Source: Coriobacteriia bacterium
GTDB lineage: Bacteria; Actinomycetota; Coriobacteriia; Anaerosomatales; JAHIQC01
Direction of reading: 5' to 3'
DNA: 11,064 nucleotides
Assembly: GCA_030653635.1 (NCBI GenBank)
Contig: JAURYZ010000180.1
Location: forward strand, 1 to 11,064
In this document: one piece after another, positions 6,395 to 11,064 of the stretch
How positions within the stretch are numbered: position 1 is the stretch's first letter
Layout of the letters: every line of letters starts with the position of its first letter
Program-made: the position numbers and the translations under genes
Notes under the pieces: model-generated
What the model saw: only the letters and a program-made list of their open reading frames with translations
Databases searched by the model: none
What the model was told of the DNA's origin: nothing

Positions 6395-7720
6395 ATGCGG
6401 TTCACGGTCTCAGAAGCGCTTGCACCTTTGGCAGGTGGGCTGCGTGTGCCACCTGACAAGTCGATGTCGCACCGCGCGGTGCTCTTCTCGGCGATGGCCG
6501 AGGGGACCTCGGGCCTTGCGGGCGTTCTGGACAGCGCAGATGTTCGGTCGACCATCGGAGCCGTGCGTGCTCTTGGCGCCAGCGTGACACTCTACCCGGT
6601 CGCTGACGGTTCGCTCGCCGGAACCGTAACCGGTTGGGGCGCTCTTGGCCCGGGTTCGCCGGAGTCCCCAGTCGAGTGCGGCAATAGTGGCACCACCACA
6701 AGGCTGCTTGCAGGAGTTTTGGCCGGCTGGCCTATTCGGGTTGAGCTTCACGGAGACGAATCGCTTTCGCGCAGGCCGATGGGGCGCATCACCGGTCCGC
6801 TCGAGCAGATGGGCGCGCGCTTCACGACCTCCGACGGCTGCCTCCCAATGAGCGTGCTTGGCACCTCCGACGCAGCGGCGCTTAAGTACGAAAGCCCCAT
6901 TGCGAGCGCGCAGGTCAAGTCAGCCGTACTGCTGGCGGGGCTTCGTGCCCAGGGCCGAACGAGCGTCACCGAACCCGCCCCGAGCCGCGATCACACCGAA
7001 CGCATGCTGCCCCTCTTCGGCGTTTCAGTTGGACGTGCCGAAGAGTCCTGTAGCGCATGGGTCGACGGCCCCGCGATCCCGAAAGCGGCGCAAGTCGACG
7101 TACCCGCGGATCCCTCATCGGCAGCGTTTCTTGCAGTTGCTGCGTCGATTGTGCCCGGCAGCAAGGTCATGCTATCGCATGTGGGCCTCAATCCGACTCG
7201 CACGGGCTTCATGCTCGTTCTCGAGCGTATGGGTGTCGATTTGAGCATCGCCGTGGACGATCACGGTGCCACGGAGCCCGTCGGAACCGTCGTGGTGAGC
7301 TATCGGAAGCGACTGGTCGCAACGATCGTTACCGCGCAAGAGATTCCCGCTCTCATAGATGAGATTCCGGTGCTGGCTGTCATCGCTGCTCAGGCCGACG
7401 GCGTGACGCGCTTTGAGGGCGTTAGCGAGTTACGGGTCAAGGAATCCGATCGTTTGCAGGCTATCGTCGATGCGCTGACGACCTTGGGCGTGGTCACGGC
7501 CGTCGATGGCGACATACTTGAGGTCACTGGGCTTGCCGGGCAAGCGTTCTCGCCTAGAGCAGGCGCGCTGTTCGATTCTTTGGGCGATCACCGTCTTGCA
7601 ATGGCGTGGGCCGTGGCTGGGCTTCGCTGCACTACACCTATCGCGATTGACGGCTTCGAGGCCATTGAGGTCAGCTACCCGCGATTCATCGACGATATGG
7701 CATCGATAGGCGCTTGGTAG
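6395..7720 (+). CDS. aroA: 3-phosphoshikimate 1-carboxyvinyltransferase (EPSP synthase)
   Basis: AroA transfers the enolpyruvyl group of PEP to shikimate 3-phosphate, the sixth step of the shikimate pathway. ATG 6395 follows the tyrA stop by six bases, and both GAAGGG (6380-6385) and AGGGGA (6387-6392) could serve as ribosome binding site. The 441-residue product is full length. Active-site elements in order are DKSMSHR (21-27, Lys22), GNSGTTTR (96-103), DESLSRRPMGR (121-131), SAQVKSAVLLAGL (171-183), PADPSSAAF (237-245), IDEIPVLAV (321-329, Asp323), ELRVKESDRL (345-354, Glu350) and GDHRLAMAWAV (397-407). The position equivalent to Pro101 of the E. coli enzyme is Leu104, with Gly99 at the Gly96 position. 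A terminator-like hairpin lies downstream, so this may end the aromatic transcription unit. Confidence 0.97.
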   Translation: MRFTVSEALAPLAGGLRVPPDKSMSHRAVLFSAMAEGTSGLAGVLDSADVRSTIGAVRALGASVTLYPVADGSLAGTVTGWGALGPGSPESPVECGNSGTTTRLLAGVLAGWPIRVELHGDESLSRRPMGRITGPLEQMGARFTTSDGCLPMSVLGTSDAAALKYESPIASAQVKSAVLLAGLRAQGRTSVTEPAPSRDHTERMLPLFGVSVGRAEESCSAWVDGPAIPKAAQVDVPADPSSAAFLAVAASIVPGSKVMLSHVGLNPTRTGFMLVLERMGVDLSIAVDDHGATEPVGTVVVSYRKRLVATIVTAQEIPALIDEIPVLAVIAAQADGVTRFEGVSELRVKESDRLQAIVDALTTLGVVTAVDGDILEVTGLAGQAFSPRAGALFDSLGDHRLAMAWAVAGLRCTTPIAIDGFEAIEVSYPRFIDDMASIGAW

Positions 7721-7753
7721 CCTCATCGCCCTGCAACTCGCGGTATCATGGCA

Positions 7754-7778
7754 GGCGACGGTTCGCGCGCGCCTTTTT
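7754..7778 (+). terminator. Candidate rho-independent terminator after aroA
   Basis: GGCG (7754-7757) pairs with CGCC (7770-7773). After a bulged A, CG (7759-7760) can pair with CG (7768-7769), leaving a 7-base loop, and five T residues follow at 7774-7778. The stem is short but GC-only. It would separate the aromatic genes from cmk. The rest of the 105-bp gap (7721-7825) shows no clear promoter: TTTTTG (7774-7779) and GATACG (7797-7802) have 17-base spacing but poor matches. Confidence 0.35.
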
Positions 7779-7814
7779 GCAATCCGTCATGGCCCGATAC
7801 GCACAAACACACGC

Positions 7815-7820
7815 AAGGGA
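7815..7820 (+). promoter_or_regulatory. Ribosome binding site that sets the cmk start
   Basis: AAGGGA lies five bases before ATG 7826. It supports this start over the in-frame ATG at 7748, which would add 26 residues ahead of the canonical cytidylate kinase N-terminus and would run through the terminator-like hairpin. Confidence 0.75.
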
Positions 7821-7825
7821 CGCCC

Positions 7826-8494
7826 ATGATCGTCGCTATTGACGGGCCTGCGGGCTCAGGCAAGTCCACGGTAGCTAAGATGCTCGCGGAGCGTCTCGGC
7901 TTTCATTATCTCGATACCGGTGCGATGTATCGCTCTGTTGCGCTCACTGCGCTGCGACGTGGAATCGACCCGGACAACGAGCAGGGCGTCTCCACGATTG
8001 CTCGAGAGGCATACATCGAGTTCATCCACGAGTCCGGCGCAGGCGTGCCCACGCGGATCTTGTTTGATGGCGAGGACGTGTCGGTAGCCATCCGTGCTCC
8101 TGAGGTCGACGATGCCGTAAGCTCCGTGGCGCGCCTACCGCGAGTGCGCGAGATTATGGTCGTGCGTCAGCGTGCGCAAACCTCCTTAGGTGATCTGGTC
8201 GCCGAAGGCCGGGACATTGGGACCGTTGTGTTCCCTGACGCGGAAGTGAAGGTCTACCTCACGGCTAGCCCCGAGGAGCGCGGCCGCCGCCGACATGCCG
8301 AGCTCTACGAGCGCGGCGTGCACGTTGCGCGCGAAGAGGTCCAAGGTGCGATGGCGCAGCGAGATAACGCCGACAGCACCCGCAAAGCCGCACCCTTGTC
8401 CGCAGCCGCTGATGCGCGCATTGTTGATACCACCGACATGTCGACAGTTGAGGTAGTGGAGGCCATCGCCAAAATGGTCGAGGCTGACCGATGA
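7826..8494 (+). CDS. cmk: Cytidylate kinase
   Basis: Cmk phosphorylates CMP and dCMP to the diphosphates with ATP, feeding RNA, DNA and phospholipid synthesis. ATG 7826 gives MIVAIDGPAGSGKST, the standard family N-terminus, and a product of 222 residues, the usual length. The P-loop GPAGSGKS is at 7-14, LDTGAMYR (29-36) is the CMP-binding segment, and EGRDIGT (127-133) and the region QRDNADSTRKAAPL (178-191) followed by ARIVDTT (197-203) are conserved. The stop TGA overlaps the plsC start in an ATGA, so the two are probably translationally coupled. Pairing of cmk with plsC and ispH is common in Gram-positive bacteria. Confidence 0.97.
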   Translation: MIVAIDGPAGSGKSTVAKMLAERLGFHYLDTGAMYRSVALTALRRGIDPDNEQGVSTIAREAYIEFIHESGAGVPTRILFDGEDVSVAIRAPEVDDAVSSVARLPRVREIMVVRQRAQTSLGDLVAEGRDIGTVVFPDAEVKVYLTASPEERGRRRHAELYERGVHVAREEVQGAMAQRDNADSTRKAAPLSAAADARIVDTTDMSTVEVVEAIAKMVEADR

Positions 8495-9150
8495 GCACCC
8501 CCGATGTCCTAGCCGATCCGCGCAGCTTCTATGCTGCCCGTTTCGTGCGGGCGACCGTCGGCAACCTTCTGATCGCTCTGTTTCGCGTTCGAGTAATCGG
8601 CCAAGATAACGTGCCAGCAACCGGAGCGGTTCTGGCGGGCAATCACGTTTCGTATGCCGATCCCGCGCTGCTGTGGTGCATAGCTCCTCGGCAGTGTCAC
8701 TTTATGGCGAAAAGCGAGCTGTTCGAAAACGGCATCATCGCGTGGGGGTTGCCGCGTCTTTGGGCTTTCCCGGTTAAGCGCGGGCAGGCAGACCGTGCCG
8801 CCATCCTTGCCGCGACTGAACTGCTCAAGCGCGGCGAGCTTGTGGGCATATTCCCTGAAGGCACACGAAAGAAGCATGACGCCATGGGCGAGGCGCAGCA
8901 GGGTGCGTCGTTCATCGCGATGCGCGCCGGGGTTCCCATAATCCCTGTGGGCATTCAGGGCACCGATCGCATCAAGCCCAAGGGCGCGCACTTCATGCGC
9001 TTCCCGAGGGTGACGATCCGCTACGGCGAGCCGGTGGCGTTTGCAAACATCGATGAGGCCGCTGGGAATCGCAAGCAGCGTATGGAGCTCATGACCACAG
9101 AAGTGATGCGGCGCATCTCAGGTCTTCTGGCCGATGAGAGCAACGGGTAG
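8491..9150 (+). CDS. plsC: 1-acyl-sn-glycerol-3-phosphate acyltransferase
   Basis: PlsC acylates lysophosphatidic acid at the sn-2 position to make phosphatidic acid at the inner membrane face. ATG 8491 overlaps the cmk stop, with GAGG at 8480-8483 upstream. The product has 219 residues. The four acyltransferase blocks are visible: NHVSYAD (51-57, the HX4D catalytic pair His52 and Asp57), FPVKRG (93-98), FPEGTR (121-126) and VPIIPVGIQG (148-157). The N-terminal segment around residues 20-36 is moderately hydrophobic and may help membrane attachment. Other lysophospholipid acyltransferases share these motifs, so the exact substrate is inferred from family and context. Confidence 0.92.
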   Translation: MSTPDVLADPRSFYAARFVRATVGNLLIALFRVRVIGQDNVPATGAVLAGNHVSYADPALLWCIAPRQCHFMAKSELFENGIIAWGLPRLWAFPVKRGQADRAAILAATELLKRGELVGIFPEGTRKKHDAMGEAQQGASFIAMRAGVPIIPVGIQGTDRIKPKGAHFMRFPRVTIRYGEPVAFANIDEAAGNRKQRMELMTTEVMRRISGLLADESNG

Positions 9151-9161
9151 AAGGGGAGCAC

Positions 9162-9995
9162 ATGCGAGTCCTGGTAGCTACACATGCGGGCGTGTGCTAT
9201 GGCGTCGAGCGAGCCCTCAAGATGGCCGAGGAGGCTGCTGCGCGCGGATCGAACGTGCACACTTTAGGTCCGCTCATCCATAACCCTCAGGCTGTAGCCG
9301 ACCTGAAGCAAGCAGGGGTCGAGGTCGCCGCGTGCCTTGAAGAGGCCGAGGACGGCATCTTGGTTATCCGCAGTCACGGAGTAGATCCCGAAATCATCGC
9401 CGCGGCCCGCGAAAAGGGTCTCGACGTGGTAGACGCCACGTGTCCGCACGTGAGCAAGGCCCATGAGGCCGCCGAGGTCCTGAAGCAAGGTGGCTATGCG
9501 GTGATCATCGTGGGGGAGGCCGATCACCCTGAGGTCGAAGGCATCATGGCCCATGCAGGTGGCGAGGTGCTCGTGGTGCAATCAGCCGCCGAGTTGCCCG
9601 AGCGCCTGCCTTCCAAGCGCGTCGGCATCGTGGTTCAGACCACGCAATCGGCCTCGCGCCTGGCAGAGGTCGTCGACGCAGTACTCCCGCGCGTCCGTGA
9701 GCTGCGCGTATTCAATACCATCTGCTCCGCGACGGCGCAGCGTCAGCTTTCCGCCGAGGAGCTTGCTCGGCAGGTCGATGTAGTCGTGGTCGTTGGTGGG
9801 CACAACTCCGGCAACACCACGCGCTTGGTCGAGATCTGCTCGAGCGTCAATCCGAGCACGTATCACGTGGAGACCGCCGAGGAGATCGACCCGGCATGGT
9901 TCCAAGCCGCGAACTCCGTGGGTGTGACGGCCGGAGAATCCACTCCCGACAAGCAGATGCAAGGCGTCATCGACGCCATCGTGGCGATGGGGTAA
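9162..9995 (+). CDS. ispH: 4-hydroxy-3-methylbut-2-enyl diphosphate reductase
   Basis: IspH (LytB) is the last enzyme of the MEP isoprenoid pathway. It reduces HMBPP to isopentenyl and dimethylallyl diphosphate with a 4Fe-4S cluster. ATG 9162 follows a strong AAGGGGAG (9151-9158), and the product has 277 residues, near the usual short bacterial length. The three cluster cysteines are Cys12 (GVCYGV), Cys94 (DATCP) and Cys188 (NTICSAT). Substrate-binding residues are seen at His40 (HNP), His72 (SHGV), His122 and Glu124 (HPEVEG), Ser216 and Asn218 (NSGNT), and Ser260 (ESTP). The middle of the NSxN motif is Gly217. There is a 2-base gap to the next gene, another putative Fe-S protein. Confidence 0.96.
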   Translation: MRVLVATHAGVCYGVERALKMAEEAAARGSNVHTLGPLIHNPQAVADLKQAGVEVAACLEEAEDGILVIRSHGVDPEIIAAAREKGLDVVDATCPHVSKAHEAAEVLKQGGYAVIIVGEADHPEVEGIMAHAGGEVLVVQSAAELPERLPSKRVGIVVQTTQSASRLAEVVDAVLPRVRELRVFNTICSATAQRQLSAEELARQVDVVVVVGGHNSGNTTRLVEICSSVNPSTYHVETAEEIDPAWFQAANSVGVTAGESTPDKQMQGVIDAIVAMG

Positions 9996-9997
9996 GC

Positions 9998-11064
9998 GTG
10001 GATTCCTCGGCACAAGCAAGGGCCGTATATGGCTCACAGGTGGCCGCCGGATCAGGCGGTCGTATTGCGGCGGTGGACAATGACTCGGCGGCTTCTCGCG
10101 CTGGAGTCGTGGTTGGCGATCGTGTGCTGTCGGCCGATGGGGCGCCGCTTGCCGACATCATCGACTGGCAGTGGTACTCCGATGGAGACCAAGTTGCGGT
10201 TGAGCTGGATCGAGAATCAGGGACGCGAGAGAACGTGCTGCTCGTGCGCGAGCCGGGCCAAGCGTGGGGACTAGACTTTGCCGACCTGCTCTTTGATCGT
10301 GTGCGCACCTGCCGCAACTCCTGTGCGTTTTGCTTTATGTCGCAGCTACCCCAAGGCCTTCGCCCGGCGCTCTATCTGCGCGACGACGACTTCCGCCTGA
10401 GTTTTCTGTCGGGCAACTTCATCACGCTCACGAACCTCACCGATCCCGATGTCACCCGCATCGGTGAGCAACAGCTCTCACCGCTATACGTCTCGCTACA
10501 CGCGGTCGATCCAGAGGTCCGCGGCCGGCTCATCTGCGCGCACGAGGACCGCGCGTTGGAGCGATTCGATCAGCTGTTGGCCGAGGGCATCGATCTGCAC
10601 GTGCAGATCGTGCTTGTGCCAGGAGTCAACGACGGCGAACAGCTCGACAGCACACTCACGTGGCTGGCTGAGCGAGAGGGCGTGCTCAGTGTGGGCATCG
10701 TGCCGCTCGGGTACACGCGATACCAAAGCACGTTCGCGGTCGGGTACGAGGACCGCATCGACGCCGCGATGGTCATCGAGCAGGTCCAGCGATGGCAGTT
10801 CGCGATGCGTGAGCGAGACGAGGTCACGTGGGTGCATCTGGCCGACGAGTTTTACCTAAACGCCCGCGCACCGTTCCCCAAAACCGAGTGGTACGACGAG
10901 TTCCCGCAGTACGAGAATGGCATAGGGATGGTACGCAGCTTCGTCGATGAAGCCATGGGCCTGCGCGCTGAGATCACTGCGGCCCTTTCAAAGCTTCCTA
11001 CCGAACAGGACTCAGTCACGCTCATTACCGGAGTGATGGCAGCGACCACGTTTGCCGGCGCACT
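9998..11064 (+). CDS. DUF512 family protein with PDZ-like and radical-SAM-type domains, 3' partial
   Basis: The frame is open from GTG 9998 to the right edge (355 complete codons). The family is about 430-450 residues, so roughly 80-100 are missing. The start has GGGG at 9989-9992 five bases upstream; GTG 10040 is an alternative that would remove 14 poorly conserved residues. Residues about 18-60 look like a PDZ-type domain (GGRIAAVDNDSAASRAGVVVGDRVLSADG). Cys105, Cys109 and Cys112 in CRNSCAFCF form a CX3CX2C motif of the radical SAM type. Conserved DUF512 stretches follow: DDDFRLSFLSGNFITLTNL (129-147), LSPLYVSLHAVDPEVRGRL and HVQIVLVPGVNDGEQLD. The biochemical role is not established, and I assign none. 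In many Gram-positive genomes this gene precedes the GTPase gene der, which would lie beyond the window. Confidence 0.9.
   Translation, partial: MDSSAQARAVYGSQVAAGSGGRIAAVDNDSAASRAGVVVGDRVLSADGAPLADIIDWQWYSDGDQVAVELDRESGTRENVLLVREPGQAWGLDFADLLFDRVRTCRNSCAFCFMSQLPQGLRPALYLRDDDFRLSFLSGNFITLTNLTDPDVTRIGEQQLSPLYVSLHAVDPEVRGRLICAHEDRALERFDQLLAEGIDLHVQIVLVPGVNDGEQLDSTLTWLAEREGVLSVGIVPLGYTRYQSTFAVGYEDRIDAAMVIEQVQRWQFAMRERDEVTWVHLADEFYLNARAPFPKTEWYDEFPQYENGIGMVRSFVDEAMGLRAEITAALSKLPTEQDSVTLITGVMAATTFAGA

Noticed and set aside
7748..7825. N-terminal extension of cmk from ATG 7748
   Set aside because: It crosses the terminator-like hairpin and adds 26 residues not seen in cytidylate kinases.
8509..8991. 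160-residue open frame on the - strand inside plsC
   Set aside because: It is a shadow of a well-supported gene in GC-rich sequence, with no recognisable motifs and no ribosome binding site evidence.
9582..10037. 151-residue open frame on the - strand across the 3' end of ispH
   Set aside because: It is antisense to conserved ispH coding sequence, and its His/Arg-rich composition is typical of a shadow frame.
10449..10859. 136-residue + strand frame near the right edge
   Set aside because: It is out of frame with the DUF512 gene, which is conserved through the same bases; the Ser/Arg-rich product is a frame artefact.

Overview
The window is a compact, high-GC stretch of bacterial chromosome. 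All eleven genes are on the + strand, gaps are mostly under 60 bp, and start/stop codons often overlap. Gene content and order (B12 nucleotide-loop genes, then hisC-aroF-tyrA-aroA, then cmk-plsC-ispH-DUF512) and the gene structure suggest a GC-rich Actinomycetota, perhaps Coriobacteriia-like and probably anaerobic. That placement is inference from gene order and composition, not from a marker gene. I saw no rRNA, tRNA, transposase, CRISPR array, phage gene or island boundary.

Region 1 (1-2956) is a cobalamin late-assembly operon: cobU (5' end outside the window), cobT, cobS and a cobC-like phosphatase. Together they cover the whole nucleotide-loop assembly route: cobinamide to cobinamide-GDP (CobU), dimethylbenzimidazole to alpha-ribazole phosphate (CobT), joining of the two (CobS, in the membrane), and removal of the phosphate (CobC). 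Every junction is an overlap or abutment, which suggests translational coupling.

Region 2 (2957-3075) is a 119-bp intergenic stretch. It holds a three-copy 10-bp tandem repeat that places TGA in all three forward frames, followed by a weak candidate promoter.

Region 3 (3076-7720) is an aromatic amino acid cluster: a HisC-family aminotransferase, a type I-beta DAHP synthase with an N-terminal regulatory domain, prephenate dehydrogenase with a C-terminal ACT domain, and EPSP synthase. It encodes the entry step and the sixth step of the shikimate pathway plus the tyrosine branch. The aminotransferase may serve both histidine and aromatic synthesis.

Region 4 (7721-11064) starts with a 105-bp gap holding a terminator-like hairpin. 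It continues with a housekeeping set: cytidylate kinase, 1-acylglycerol-3-phosphate acyltransferase, IspH of the MEP isoprenoid pathway, and a DUF512 protein (PDZ-like domain plus a radical-SAM-type CX3CX2C motif) that runs off the right edge.

I found no clearly new multi-gene system. The least understood item is the DUF512 protein. The other observations are small regulatory or residue-level points.
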